Positions 25,816 through 40,284 of a stretch of DNA of 64,000 nucleotides are shown piece by piece. The notes beneath the pieces are model-generated. The model saw nothing but the letters and a program-made list of their open reading frames with translations. It made no database searches and was not told the DNA's origin. Within the stretch, counting starts at the first letter, position 1. Every line of letters starts with the position of its first letter. Source of the stretch: Cristatella mucedo (taxonomy: Eukaryota > Bryozoa > Phylactolaemata > Cristatellidae); NCBI GenBank assembly GCA_009760855.2, contig WPIO01000032.1:4260001-4324000 (forward strand), in the 5' to 3' direction. The position numbers were made by a program, and so were the translations under genes.

Positions 25816-27147
25816 TGTTCCGCTCAATTGCTCAATTGAACACTTTTGGAAGACCGTCTGGGTAAGGGCCAAAAAAACAGTGAACACCTGTATATTTAAG
25901 ATGAAAATGCACCGAGCAATTAATCCAGCAAAATTGTTGCAATTGTGAAGTTTCTTCGGTTGTTATTTATAGTTTGGGATTTAATATTTGAATAGATAAT
26001 CATGCCATGGAAGTAAGAAGTATTGCAACCGTCATACTTGGAACGCGCACCATCTAGATATGCTTCAGATAAAACTTCTCGAGTGGCCCGGCCATCTTAG
26101 CTATTTGGGTGCATCCTTGGTTCTTATCACGACTGAAGTTTGCTGCCTCAGCCAGTCATCTTTGAGTAGCAAAATCAAAGGTTACTTCTGGCTTCATATT
26201 CTACGTCAAGCCCATATAAGCTGTTATGCATAGATCAACTTTAAATACAGGGAGACCAGTTTGGCCTGAAGAGGAAGTACGGTTGGCAGGCTGTGCAACT
26301 GCCTATTGGCCGTTGCGATATGTACTTGAGATTTCAGTAAAAATTTTCATTGGCCTCTTCGGAGGTGACCTTTCGGTGGACCTGATGTAAGATTCCCGAC
26401 TTTTCCAGTGCATCCAGTGACTATTGACGTAAAAGGCAGTCTCGCGGTGGATGCTGTTGATTGGTGCAATCGTCCCAGCTGGAGAGACGAACTTGCCTTT
26501 GAGCTGCTGATGAGTCATTTGCTGAGTTTTATTCTGCCACCTGCTTGGACCAATTCTTTCCTGGTAGCATGCAGTACCGACTATTGGCTAGAGCGTTGAC
26601 TCGTTTATAGTGCTGCTTGTGTCTTTTCGCTCTAACTCGCAGCATTCGGAGAAAGGAGGCGACGGTGTCAGGTCCTCAGCACGTTGAAATCGCTTTGCTG
26701 TTATCCAAACTAGCGAGGTTTAGGCGGACATAACGCTGGTGTAAGAAATGCGATTTCTGCTCTTTGTTGAGTGCTCTGAGCGATCTCTTTTCGGTTTCCA
26801 CAGCTGATTGTATTCGCCGAATACACTTTTAGTATCCCAGTTAAGGCAGCAAACCTTTGGGTCGGCTAAAACCATCTGGGTGAGTACGATAGTTCACGTT
26901 TGTGCTAAGCCTGGGAAGCCTGAAGTGGAGTAGCGATTAATGGATGTGGCAGACATCTTGATCTGGGAGCCTGAAATGAAAAGAACTCCTTGTTAGCATG
27001 GGAAAGCGATCATCCAGAAGCTGTTAGCTGGAATAGTGACAGAAATTCCGACTAACCATTCTCAGTTGGTATTGAAATAGCATAAAGCAGGTCTAGTAGT
27101 TCTCAGCATGCACTGGCAATTGCTAGGTTTGACTATTTAGTTAGCCG
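25816..27147. other. intergenic stretch, no gene recognised
   Basis: Short open frames only; none recognised. Confidence 0.45.
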
Positions 27148-28350
27148 TTAATAATCATAATAATAATGCATTTATAAAGCGTCCTCGGAGGATTTTATCT
27201 CTTCCTAAGCACTTTACAAAATGCTGAAAAGGAAGCATGACCATATAGTTATTAGCAAAAAGCACAGTGCCAGCATGCATACGATGCTTGTCAGTGGTGA
27301 CATGCAGTGTCAGCATGCGCAATCACAAAAAAGGAAAAATCACAAAGACCCGAAAATGCTGTGAGGAACAGGTACGTTTTTAACTTCTTTAAGGATTTCG
27401 TCAAGTCAGGGTATGTCGTGATGTCAGTCGGGGGTTAGTTCTAGACTTTGGGAGCATACGAATTAAGCGCACGGTCTCCAAAGGATTTGAGGTTGGTTCG
27501 ATACATAGCTAAACGATTTGAGTCAGAAAAGCAGGTGGTACGATGCCTAAGCCTGGGGTGGGGGAGTTCCTATAGGTAGGCTGGAGCCAGAGAATAAAGA
27601 GACGTAAAATTGAACGATATAATCTTTAAGTAAATGACCTATTTGATGGGGAGCGAGTGCAGGTTTGTGAGAAGCAGTGTAGTGTGGTAGCTGCAGCGTT
27701 TGCGACAGACAAGCCTAGTTGCAGAGCTCTTTACCAGCCGTAAGCATCTGATGGCATAGCCCGGTAGATCTGCAAGCAGTGAGTTGCAGAGGTCGAGACG
27801 GGATTTCACAAATGCATGGACCAATTTTCCTGTGGTATCTCTGTCTAACCAGGCCCGAATTTTAGCGATGTTATGTAGCTGAAAGTAGGCAGACTAGACT
27901 GTGGAGCTGATATAATTCATCTAATGAAAGAAAAATGTTGAACATGATACCTAGATTTCTTGCAGATTCAACAGAAGAAATGCTGGCACCGCCGATTTAA
28001 GACATGAGGCTAAAATTAAGGCAGCTGGACTAGGGTCTAGAGGGACTCTAGTCTTCTTTAAGCGGGAGATGAATTTTAGGACCAGGTCAATCGTAGCTGG
28101 GTTGAAGACAGATATTGAGGTGCTGGACTGAATTGAGGCAGTGGAGTCCTGCGGGATATTACTGAGGAACAGGAATCCAGTGGAAAGTCCAATCATGAGT
28201 TCAATAATGCTATTACGATAGGTAGAAACAAGAGTCACATCATGCTGTTATGACAGTGATGGACTCTATGATCTTGTCTATCTTAATGACAGAGAATTTA
28301 GAGAAGGGATTGGGTAGATGACCCGAAAGATCACTAGGTAAGGAGCCAAC
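27148..28350 (-). mobile_element. older L2 LINE with internal deletion, minus strand
   Basis: The 3' tail complement (ATAATCATAATAATAATGC) at 27148 is followed by the 3' UTR and decayed C-terminal RT: VHAFVKSRLDLCNSLLADLP and ATRLVCRKRCSYHTTLLLTN near 27.64-27.83 kb. Near 27.97 kb the sequence jumps to the linker upstream of the RT core (TRVPLDPSPAALI, complement near 28.0-28.1 kb). Then comes FSKFSVIKIDKIIESI (near 28.27-28.32 kb), which resembles the segment between endonuclease and RT in L2. The RT catalytic region is therefore deleted. Confidence 0.75.
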
Positions 28351-31300
28351 CTGAGAGTGGTTAAGGAGATGGCAAGATTTCACTAATTGTGTCTAATCAG
28401 GCACACAGAAAAAAAAGCAGCATTTGCTGCTCTACAAAAGAATCTCAAAGATCAATTGCTAGACGTACGGAAACATAGAATGAACCTTACTACGTTGAAC
28501 CTCAATAACTCGCTACCACAAACGAGGGCAAAACTTCGGAAACCGTTTCAAGTTGCTTCTTCATTTAGATGGCCTAATTCTGACCGACAGCTAACACTAT
28601 TCCAATATGCGACCTTCACCACTCAGACTTGTATTTTGACCATAACTCTAACCTGAGAAGCAATCAACGACCTCTAGAGCAATCTGAACTGCTCGTAGAC
28701 ACAGATGGTGGCCCTCGCGTCTGTCATTGCTATAACTGAAGCGTGTCTGTGGTTCAGCTTTCCAAGTCATCGCTTAACTGCAGTTAGCGAAAGGTTTCTA
28801 AAAAAGATTTCCACGAGGATGGCGTCAGTCGTGCTACGAATGAGAGGATTAGTGCTCTGCCACCACCAATGCACCGATAAATAATGAACTAACATGACCG
28901 GGCATTCCCTATGTAAATTTGTTTTAGCCTATTCGACTTTCTATTGATAAAGCGTAGAGTTGAAACTACTCTCCGACTGCTTAACCTTCCTCCAATGACC
29001 TGGTTTCTTAGTGAGCAACGGGCGAATTCAAAATGAAGTTCGGTCTGAAAGTCATTTCTTTGTATAAGCCATGGAAGAATGCACGAGAGGCTATCAGCAA
29101 CACGTGCATTGTGTCCAGACATCACCGAAGTCAATCTTGGAAGTCATCTAGTAGGATGTGTTATTTTTGTGCTTCTTGTAGTTTCTTCTGCCGCTACCGC
29201 TAACTGACCAGCCATATTGCAATGTCTCTTACTGTTCGGTCGAGGGGTCATATTTTACGCATAGTGGTTCATTCACTTCTTCGGAGTTCTTTAAAGTGCT
29301 ATCAAATGGTCTTGAGCAATGGTGTTTCTCTTTTGGGATGCGATTGGCCAAAATAAGCTTCTCTATTAACTGGTCTGGTTACGTTTGTCATTCTACCTTC
29401 GTGCGACGAAACGCAACTTTTGTACTCCCCTGCGAATCAATGACAAGAATGAGCGAGACAGGCTCGGGACAAGTGGATGCTAGTTAGCTGTCGCCATTAT
29501 AGCCCTGGCATCGGTGGCTTGAATTGCGCTGGTGTGGATCTTTTTCTGCCTCCCCCCCCCCAGTCTTGCATAGTCAGTGATGGCTTGCATTCAGCGATCA
29601 CTTCACGTTCGGCTGAGGGGCTAAAGCCTGGCATTATGAATAGACCCGTGTGCTCTGTGAATGCTAGGCGCCGACGTCTGCCATTCACCTCAACTGCTGC
29701 GTACTCGTCTTATACTTGCAATGTACCATACGCGAGAGCTGGCTAGCTCTCTGGCTACCCTTTCGATGCTCAGAAATGCCACTGCACGCAGCTGCACCGG
29801 CAGCTCGGAACCTGGAAGCCATAGCGCCGCTACGATGGTAATGTCATCGACGGTGCTCTCTACGTAATGTCATCGACGGTGCTCTCTACGGATAGACTAG
29901 GCAACGCTGGCCAACCATGAAATACTCGCGAAACTGCGAAGCTGCGAAAGGAGTTCCACGAAGATTTTGCACAAGTTCTATCTAGCGCATGAGCAGAGAG
30001 CCTATAATCCCGTTTCGTGATGTAAATTGCATGAGCTGGTCCTTCCAGAGCGGAATCCGCACTGCAACCCATTGTACACCGAAGCACGAGCCGCATGCAG
30101 GGCAAATCTTGCGTATTATACTCATTATTACTTATATAATTGAGTGGTTGCAATGTAGAGCCCAGCGACCGCTAAAGACTATTCATTGTATTCAATATCT
30201 GCATCCATTCAAAATTGGCGCCGGATAATGACGTCAGCACTTCCTGACCCGATTAGCTTCGGTTCTGGACTTTCGTTACCTTATTGTGCACAATCTGCTT
30301 CAGTAGTTCTTCAGTCTGCTCAATAGCTTTGATTCGCATCGGCACTGTGTTACTTTTCGGGATCGAATGGAAATATTCTTGCTGCCACCAGCGATTTAGA
30401 CGCGATCGGGCAAGATAATTCCTCGCTTGAGGCAAAATCTTTCTTTGTCCGTCCTAAGGCAGACAGCCTCAGGTCACTCCGTGCTTTCAAATTGTGCACT
30501 GACTCCTTGGACTACTAGCTACGGTTAATTCGCGTTGGTCAAGCCCATTTGCAGGGTTTGAGCCAGTAGAACTCGTTTTTATTCGGTCAATATTTCTACA
30601 CATCTTCAGCAGAAGAAAGACCGACATTGCCTGTTATAAATTGCCGAGATATTTTTATGTTAGAGTGCTATGCAAATGGTGTTGCAATAATTATTGTTTT
30701 TACTGCTTGCCGTCCCTCCAGGAGACCGAGTCGGGCTGCTGGTGCCTCCGGAAGTGCCGCTAGGCAGGCCCCTTCCGACTTGAATTCGAGCTCACCGACG
30801 ATTAAAAGAAGGAAGTCTTGAACCATGACAGAGGATGTACGGCGACTCTGCGAAGGCACAAAGTCTACGGCTTAATTACTCGGCATTCAAAAATGACCAG
30901 AAGAATGGCCATGCAAAGCACCCCGTGGGAGCCAATGGGGCTTCGCTGAGTGCTGCCATGACGCTTTTGAGACTCCCCTGCGGAAGCACAGCCCGACATG
31001 CCAGGGTGGCTAACTGTGGCTCTAGCTGCAACCTCGTGGGTCTACATTCGACGTGTAGGCCTCCTCAAGTAAGTGTTAGTCGTTCAACCATCCTATGTGT
31101 TCCCTTGTTGTAGTAGCCCGTCTGCCATTACTGCTCGTCAGTTCAGCAGGTGCTGCTGCATTCGCTCAGCGATCTGGTTGGTCTTTGCAGCATGGCGCTA
31201 GCGTTGCCATATGATGCTTCAAGAACTACAGAAGCGTTTCGGCCACGCGCTACATTAACTCGGCAGAGGACTGCCTTTTTCTAGTCTAATCTCACTAGGT

Positions 31301-31640
31301 CATTGCGAATGTCTTCTGAGTCGCCTCGCGAGCAACGCCCACCTGTGCTGGTCCGTCGATAGATCTAGCAGCGAGCGGCGGCCAGCTCCAAACTGACGGA
31401 GGCTTATTAATAAACAAATTTTGTTTTTCGACAAGATTGACGCTAATCTGGAAATTGCTTGCTCGCATAGCTCCACTAAAATGTTTCGGATATTCGTGAC
31501 TACATAGCGGTCCATGTCCCAGCAGTATCTTTAGTGCCGTTCGGTATCTTTGATTCAACATTATCTCATAAAGAGGATAGAGTTTGTTTAACGTGCTTTG
31601 TGTGTGCTCTCGAAAACTCTCCTGCATAGCACCCACTTAC
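28351..31640. other. gene-poor stretch, no gene recognised
   Basis: No protein family recognised in either strand. Contains an exact 26-bp tandem duplication at 29838-29889 and a C run near 29555-29563. Confidence 0.45.
29838..29889. repeat. exact 26-bp tandem duplication
   Basis: GTAATGTCATCGACGGTGCT plus CTCTAC occurs twice without mismatch, 29838-29863 and 29864-29889. Confidence 0.96.
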
Positions 31641-31644
31641 TCCA

Positions 31645-32130
31645 TGAGACTTTGTGGAGCTGCAGACGAGATACGTTGCATTATAATGCAGATCAGGGTA
31701 TGGCCTTTCTGCCAGTTCTCCTTGATCTCTTAGCAGCATTTTACGAAATAGGCTACCAGACGCTTCTGGTTCAGCTCTCCCTTCACTTACGTACCCCTAT
31801 CAAAAAGCAAATCAATTATTCAGGTCTTACCTCAGCGATAGATTAACTGCGTAGGTATAAATGGCAGTCGGTGATCTATATGGGTACGACGTACACGGGT
31901 AACAGGATCCGGTCAAAGATCCTCGTCAGCTCAGGGATATCGCTTAACTTGAGCCTCTTAGGAAATAATACAACAGACATACAAGATTTTGTGTTTGTGA
32001 CCACGCGTCTAGATTACATCGGCTACCTTGACTTGTCACTTCCCCGCCTGTGCTCGTCATAGATAACGACGGATTCAAAATGCAGCAGCTCGTCTGATAT
32101 GTCGTCATCAGCGTAGCTGTCACAGCACAC
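31645..32130 (+). mobile_element. decayed L2 LINE RT fragment
   Basis: ADQGMAFLPVLLDLLAAFYE near 31690-31750 matches the L2 segment that in copy 2 reads ADMGRVSLLVLLDLSAAFDT. The similarity fades, then VFVTTRLDYIGYLDLSLPRL near 31995-32050 matches the [20 protein letters not shown] region. The catalytic part between is missing or unreadable. Confidence 0.6.
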
Positions 32131-33293
32131 CACTTCTGTACGACCAGTTGTACGACGACACGGGTACACGAGAGTGTCATGTCATGCCTGGATGCGAAAG
32201 TGGTTGGTGCCATGCCGAAAGATGGCTTGGTATTACATCAGGATCGGTTTGGACATCACTTATGTAGTCTTGCTTGGCTCTGCCTTTTTTTAAACTTAGT
32301 GCGAAGATTTATTCTAAGTGCATTTAGCCTGCGGTCATGTGTTAGACTGGCGTCACAGGAAGCTCAGATGTTGTGAGACTGCCTAGCCATCTTTGTGGAC
32401 CTGGCTCGACAATACACGCGTGCATTCTTCGAGCATTTTTAGATGTTTTTGTACCATCAAGTTAGTTATAATTGCTTCAGACTTTTACAAACTGTTTAGG
32501 GGATGCATCGCCATTGATCCATACACAGAAGAGCTTAAGTGCCCTTGATGGCAGGGGGGCCGCTGCCACTGACGTCCATTATTCATTGAACGAACATCCA
32601 GGGCATCTAATAGCATTCCCATATGCTGGATTGTGACCGCCCAAGAAGCTTGGGGGCTTTTTGCAGTTGCTGGGGTTACGTCTTTTTGCTTTGGTGGCAG
32701 GCTAGCCACACCTTCCAGCTTAGACTCCGACATCTTTGGGACCCGAACCAGGGGTGGCAAATTTTGTCCAGCCAAGCTCGCCGCAATTGCTCAAGAGGAA
32801 AAATGTGGCCTTTAGAGCAGAAGGTGAGATTCGCGGCCGCTTCGTTCTGAAATATGAAACCCTTGTAGCCCATGTTTCTAAATTAAGGTACCTCTAATGT
32901 CAATGGCGTACATGAGACCTTCAGACTCAGGGTTCATTCCTTGACAAAAATATCCAAGACATTTTGGACGCAGAACACAGTAAATGTTCCTATAATCGCT
33001 TAAATCTGACCGGCAAGCTACGGCCGAGGTTGACCATCTCTTAACGTACAACGGGTGGCACCACAAGCAGACAAGCTGCTATTGTTTGTTGTCAACACTA
33101 TAATCAATCTGGCTGCCAGGATGCGAATGCCACCATTTGGTGTAGCTCGCACTCCTTCTTCGAGATGGAGCTGATCGTAATCTGGCACTTCGTGACATGA
33201 TTTCTTCTTGTATGGGTGAAGCAGTGCAGGGCTGTCAGCCAGCCCGCCTCACATCCTGTCCCATTTCTCTGCTCACTCCCGCTCCAAACGCTT

Positions 33294-33830
33294 TCAAAAG
33301 TCACGTTTATGTGTTTCCCTTGCTTGTTCTTCCTCCGCTTGCCTCCCCTTACAGAATCGAAGCCTCTTGAAGTACTCACTTGCTTTAAGCCCTTTCGCGA
33401 TCGGGCTCGTCGATAATTGCTTTTTCTCTGACTTGCCCCGTACCAGAGCCTTCAACTGCCATTTGAGTGGGTACCTACGGGCAACCATTGCCAAAGCGCG
33501 CCTGCCCTGCCCACCCACATCCCAACCGTCACCCAGAAGTTCAGTCGCAGGACACCACCCCATACACATACCCGTACCCACAGCCAGATTTCGCTGTTCT
33601 TCCCCGAGACGTGGTCTCGGATCACATCTCGGAGGCGTCTCGCCATCAGCCGCCGGCTTCTTCTTCAGCTCGGGCTCGATCTCGGAAGCGTTGACGTTCA
33701 TCGTGATTTGAAGGTATTTGGCTATTTCGATTTTAACTTCGAGAAGCCCGTCGTTCCAATCCCGATTTGACGCCCGAATCTGGCGGAGTCGATCGAAACT
33801 CGCTCGGAAACTCCGCCTTTGACTCCGCAA
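33294..33830 (-). CDS. unrecognised open frame, doubtful gene
   Basis: An open frame of 178 codons, Arg/Lys/Glu-rich with mixed composition, no signal peptide, no membrane segment and no motif I recognise. Overlapping frames are open on the other strand. It may be chance; it could equally be a decayed exon. No splice sites were assigned. Confidence 0.12.
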   Translation of the reverse strand: MRSQRRSFRASFDRLRQIRASNRDWNDGLLEVKIEIAKYLQITMNVNASEIEPELKKKPAADGETPPRCDPRPRLGEEQRNLAVGTGMCMGWCPATELLGDGWDVGGQGRRALAMVARRYPLKWQLKALVRGKSEKKQLSTSPIAKGLKASEYFKRLRFCKGRQAEEEQARETHKRDF

Positions 33831-33946
33831 AAGTGCGTTTAAGCTCTCAAATTAGTCCTAAAGTGGGATTTTTATAAGACAGGCCAATTCCGACCCAAGC
33901 CCACCCATAAGATCGCAGACGCCACCCATGTCCACCCAGCACCTAT

Positions 33947-33986
33947 GGGCATGGGTGGGTATGGGCGTGGGTAAGGGTGTGGGTAC
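33947..33986 (+). repeat. G-run cluster, potential G-quadruplex
   Basis: Seven GGG runs separated by 1-5 bases (GGGCATGGGTGGGTATGGGC and onward). A related C-rich segment lies upstream at about 33505-33585 in inverted sense. Confidence 0.75.
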
Positions 33987-34170
33987 CCGGTTGAGGGCTC
34001 TGCTCAATACCCCAGGGAGAGATAGTGCCATGGTGCACCCACTTTACTCTGACGTAATAACGGACTCAATGAATCGCTGCTTGGACATTAAAAAAATATA
34101 ATAACACTTGATATAATAATAATGATAATAATATAATTATAATATTTATATTGTATTGTATTGCATTAAA

Positions 34171-34760
34171 TTAATAATTATAATAACAACACGATAAAAA
34201 CGCCTTCAGAGAACTCAATCTCTTTCTATGCGCTTTAAATTTGCTGCGAAGGAAACACGATGGGATGGTTAGTGGTAGCATATTCGATAAACAACAAGAA
34301 TAACATGGTTAGGGGTGATATGCATAGCGTCAGCATGCAAGCGTGGTTAGCAGCAGCATGCAACAGTGTCAGCACGCATAAGCACAAGGACGAATCACAG
34401 GGACCCACTAAATGCTGTGATAAATAGTTGCGTTTTTAGTTTCTTTTTAAACGCGGTCAAGTCAGGTGATGTCGAGACAAAAATTGGGAGTGAGTTCTAG
34501 GCTTTTGGAGCATACGAACTAAAGGCACGGTCTCCAGAGAATTTGAGGTGTGTACGAGGTATCAATAAACAGATAAATTCCGAAAAGCGGGCGTTACGAT
34601 GATTAGCCTGGTTGAGCAATAGATCCGATCGGGTTGGCTGGAGCCAAATAATGAAGGGACATAGAAGCGAGTGAGAAAACCTTGAAGTCGATGCGTTGCT
34701 TGACTGGTAGCCAGTGCAGGTCGGCGAGAAGACTAGACGCTTTAAGACCACTTCAATTTT
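34171..34760 (-). mobile_element. L2 LINE 3' end with C-terminal codons, minus strand
   Basis: The AT-rich tail (about 34080-34195) leads into the complement of the L2 3' end (CGCCTTCAGAGAACTCAATC), 3' UTR repeats and C-terminal ORF remnants ([33 protein letters not shown]). It stops near the HWLPVKQ-equivalent codons at about 34740. Frameshifts present. Confidence 0.85.
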
Positions 34761-35984
34761 GTCGCTTGACTACCACATCTAAAGGTCGTTTGGTTCGAAA
34801 GGCTCCAAGCAAGGTTTAATTGCTAATCGTCAGCTCTTTGATGGTGTGGAAGTAAGCCTTTACAAGAGTATTTAGATAGTCTAGATGATAAAAACAGCCT
34901 TTGTACTCAGGCCAGGTGAGAGTTCTTTAGAGTTTAACAGCTCGCTGTATTTTGCTTCGCATTGTTCATGCTATCCGTTCAAGTCAAGCATAGACGGGAC
35001 GAGTCACGAGTGACTGCTGCCCACCAGATTGAGCCGCAAGCAAATGACTGGACTCGGTTGTCATTCACATGTCGAAAAGTCAGTACCCACCGGGTCAGGA
35101 GTCAATTTTTCGCGATATCACCTGACTTGGAGGCCGCCACATGTTTATTTGTTTTTACAGGTCATGCTGTAATACTTTCTTGGTAAAAATAAAAACAAGC
35201 TTCGGGAGGACGCAAGCATATCGCAGGTTCCATTCTCAGTTGCAGTCGCTGTTTCTCACTCGTTGCTCTTTTTCTGAGCTGAAGATTTCGGAGCTAGGTA
35301 AGTAGGGGGCTGGAATATTCTAATATTCTGCTCCTGTGCGGCTCACTTGTGGTGTCGTCCAACTAGCTAGGACTGTCATTGGCGATCCGCCACGAGGAAA
35401 CGTGACTGAAGCATGCATGGCTCCCTCCACTTACCTTTGACCCTGGTGGGCGTAGCTTCTGAGGGCCTTTTGCGGCTCCCAGCGATTCTCACTCTCGATT
35501 TCACATACACCGATCGCTGCTGAAGATTATATTAATTACCTAAGCAAAAGACCTAAGCTGGCCAGAGGTTTCACAAGGGCAGACCGCCTCGGCTAGCCAC
35601 ATTTTCCTGGGCCGCCGAACCGGTAAAAATTGGAAGAGGCAATCTGCGCGAGAGGCTTTTACGTGACGTACTTTGCTTGGGATTTAATGCCACACAAGTT
35701 ACTGCTAGGGACGTGCGCTTCATGCTGCAATCGATCCTGCCGAGACTGCAACTTCTCGAAGCCATCGCCAGGCAGCACGGGATCTGCTGAACTTTGCTGT
35801 AAAAATGCCTCGGAAGAGAATGGCCAGTCACCTCGTCAATCCCACGGGCAGCTTGAGATTTTAGCCATTCAGAGAGGCGACGAAAGCAAGAAGCTCCTCG
35901 TGCTACCTACCGCTACGACGTTGGTGAGTTGACGCGACTCGCCTCTGAGATTGGTTGAGAGTTCAATGCCCTAGGCCAATTCAC

Positions 35985-35988
<4 letters not shown>
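34761..35988. other. intergenic stretch, no gene recognised
   Basis: No convincing coding frame or repeat family. Confidence 0.45.
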
Positions 35989-36078
<90 letters not shown>

Positions 36079-36113
36079 CTCTCTCTCTCTCTCTCCCTCT
36101 CTCTCTCTCTCTC
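35989..36113. repeat. (CT)n microsatellite
   Basis: About 125 bases of CT with a few TTT/CCC interruptions near the right end. Confidence 0.98.
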
Positions 36114-37605
<1,492 letters not shown>

Positions 37606-37628
37606 GAAAAAGACAGAGGCAAGGCAAG

Positions 37629-38238
37629 GCAAGACATGACAGACACAGACAGACACAAACAGACACGGACAGACACGGACAGACACGGACAGACACGGAC
37701 AGACACGGACAGACACGGACAGACACGGACAGACACGGACAGACACGGACAGACACGGACAGACACGGACAGACACGGACAGACACGGACAGACACGGAC
37801 AGACACGGACAGACACGGACAGACACGGACAGACACGGACAGACACGGACAGACACGGACAGACACGGACAGACACGGACAGACACGGACAGACACGGAC
37901 AGACACGGACAGACACAGACAGACACAGACAGACACAGACAGACACAGACAGACACAGACAGACAGACACAGACAGACACAGACAGACACAGACAGACAC
38001 AGACAGACACAGACAGACACAGACAGACACAGACAGACACAGACAGACACAGACAGACACAGACAGACACAGACAGACAGACACAGACAGACAGACAGAC
38101 ACAGACAGACACAGACAGACACAGACAGACACAGACAGACACAGACAGACACAGACAGACACAGACAGACACAGACAGACACAGACAGACACAGACAGAC
38201 ACAGACAGACAGACACAAATAGAGACAGACAGACACAA
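37629..38238. repeat. 10-bp tandem array (AGACACGGAC then AGACACAGAC)
   Basis: After a short non-repeat bridge, a 10-bp unit repeats. AGACACGGAC forms a homogeneous block of about 26 copies to near 37910. The variant AGACACAGAC then continues to about 38217 with extra GACA insertions, and decays into AAATAGAGACAGAC units. The 10-mer looks like GACA plus a derived six-base extension. Confidence 0.97.
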
Positions 38239-38480
38239 ATAGAGACAGATAGAAAAAGATGAAGAGAGAGCGTAACAGAGATAGACAGAGAAAAAGAAAG
38301 AGACCGTGCCGCAGGGAAAGACAGAGACAGTGAGATAGAGGAAGAAACAGAGAGACAGACCTAGGGTCAGAGAGACAAACAGGAAGATATAGAGAGAGGG
38401 AGACGGGAAGGATAGAGAAAGACACAGGGAGACCAAGAGAGAGAGAGAGAGAGAAAGGAAAGGAGAGAGATAGAGAAAGC
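38239..38480. repeat. degenerate purine-rich tail of the satellite
   Basis: AGAGAC/AGAAAG-like purine words continue without a strict period up to about 38480, where composition changes abruptly. Confidence 0.8.
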
Positions 38481-39715
38481 TTCATTAAGAGCCAAGGCCC
38501 TCCATCCGGTTTATGGCCCTTCTACCTGGCGCTGGTTAAAAGTAGCGCCGGAACCAAGCGCTGGCACGAACCTGGGCGATCCAGCGACTCCGACCTCATC
38601 CCTCAAAGATGACGCACGCGAATTCCGCACGCCTCCGGCGCCAGACTCGAGGACCGCCTTCGGAGCACCAAAGCGAAGTGGCTCCCAGTTCGTAGGCCTA
38701 CCCTACGGAGACCAAGTAGCGCTAAGTGACAAACTCGGGCTCGCTCACTAGCGGCTGGGCTTTGAGGACGACGCCCGACTCTCGGGACTGATTGGTCGCC
38801 GCGCCGGTTTCAGCTGCCGCCACCGCCGCCGCCGCAGCCGCCGCAGCAGCAGCCGCAGCCGCCGCCATCTGGCGGTGGCTGCGGCTGCGCGCACTCGCGG
38901 CCGGGACCGTCGCGGCGAGCTCCGAGCGGAATCGTCGCCGCGCGCCGCACTCGGCGACGGTCCCTCACGGCACGCCCACGCGCACCGCGTGCCCGCTCCG
39001 CTCGCGCTTTCCGAGCCGCCTCTCTACGCCCGAGGGCTCGCTTGCATCGGCGGCAGCAGCAGCAGCAGCGGTCTCGTCTAGCCGACGCGCGACCGCGTAA
39101 TCTATTGACTGCGGCCGCGCCCCCCCCCCGCCCACCCACCGGCCGGCGGACTGGCGATCGAGTCAAAGCCAAGGCCTTCCTCTGCCCGCTAGCGCCGACG
39201 ACTGTGGCGGTGCGCTCAGCGGCCGCGAATCGTTCGCGTCGCTTCGCCTCTAGTTCACGTCTCTTCTGCATTGGTCCCGCGGCGGCGGAATGGCACGCTC
39301 CGCCCGGTCGCGCGCGGCGAGCTAGCCGCCACCGGTGTAGGGCGCGACCGACCGCCCAGCCGAGAAGCGCTCCATCTGGGACGCGGCAGCGTCGAGAAAC
39401 CCTGCCCGCGCGCAAGGCTCGAAAGTTCTTCGCGACGTCACTCGGCGCGTGGGCGAGGGCACCGCCGCGCTCCACTTCGCGGGCCGGGTGGTAAGTTCTA
39501 GTCCTGCGGCAGGCAATATGGCCGATCGAGCGGGACCTTCGCGGAGGCGTCGGGCACGAGGCGGGCATGGAGCTGGGCTACCAGCGCGACGCAGGATAGC
39601 GTGCGAGAGGGGAGCGCTTTAGCTGGGACGCTCTCGCTCGCTCGCTTCACTCGACGCGCGCGTGAGCAGACCGAAGATCCGGCATCGGCCTAGAATTCAA
39701 TAAACGCTACGCTGG
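38481..39715. other. GC- and CpG-rich stretch, no gene confirmed
   Basis: Very GC-rich with GCC/GCA triplet runs (38815-38870, 39050-39068). A good donor GGGTG|GTAAGT occurs at 39490 on the + strand after open frames on that strand, so a first exon is possible. The frames are Ala/Arg-rich with no domain, as expected from base composition alone. Confidence 0.4.
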
Positions 39716-40284
39716 TCACACCACTTCTCGCCCAGAGCACTGGCTACCAGTCAAGCAGTGGATCGACTTCGAGGTTTTGCCCCTCACTTTTAGGTCACTT
39801 TATGCTTTGGCTCCAGCCTATCTCTCAGATCTACTCCCCCATCAGGCCAAGCATCGTACCACCCGCTTTTCGGAATCCAACAGTCTACCGATACCTCGTA
39901 CAAACCTCAAATCCTTTGGAGACCGCGCATTTAGTTCGTATGCTCCCAAAGTCTGGAACTCACTCCCGACGCGTCAGAAAATCCACTGACTTGACCACAT
40001 TTAAAAAGAACTTAAAAACACACCTATTAAGGACAGCATTTAGTGGGTCTCTGTGATTCGTCCTTCATGTGCTTATGCGTGCTGGCACTGTGCATGCTGC
40101 CACTAACCACACTCGCATGCTGACCCTGTGCATGTCACCCCTAACCACGTTATTCATTTTGTTTGTTTATCAAGCATGATATTACTCACCATTTACTCGC
40201 GTTTCCCTTTGCAGCAAACGTAAAGCGACTAGAAATAGATTGAGTTCTCTGAGGGCGCTTTATCAAGTGCATTATTATTATTAA
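39716..40284 (+). mobile_element. L2 LINE 3' part
   Basis: Starts at the HWLPVKQ-equivalent codons (CACTTCTCGCCCAGAGCACTGG), includes [20 protein letters not shown] and [20 protein letters not shown], then the 3' UTR and ATTATTATTA tail. A deletion near 39970-39980 shifts the frame. It is an island of average composition in the GC-rich domain. Confidence 0.92.

Larger units (their letters stand above)
32131..34170. other. intergenic stretch, no gene recognised
   Basis: One minus-strand open frame of 178 codons (33294-33830) is the longest non-repeat frame in the left half but has no recognisable domain. The segment 33500-33995 has C-rich then G-rich variants of CCCAC/GTGGG words. Confidence 0.45.

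Noticed and set aside
32485-33066. Decayed zinc-finger/transposase-like gene on the minus strand
   Set aside because: A few Trp/Cys-containing stretches looked suggestive, but no ordered metal-binding motif could be read.
33294-33830. Confident new gene
   Set aside because: No domain, no splice context and competing frames; kept only as a very low-confidence entry.
38810-39568. 252-codon minus-strand frame in the GC-rich domain
   Set aside because: Ala/Arg-rich and without motifs, as expected where stops are rare; several other frames are open too.
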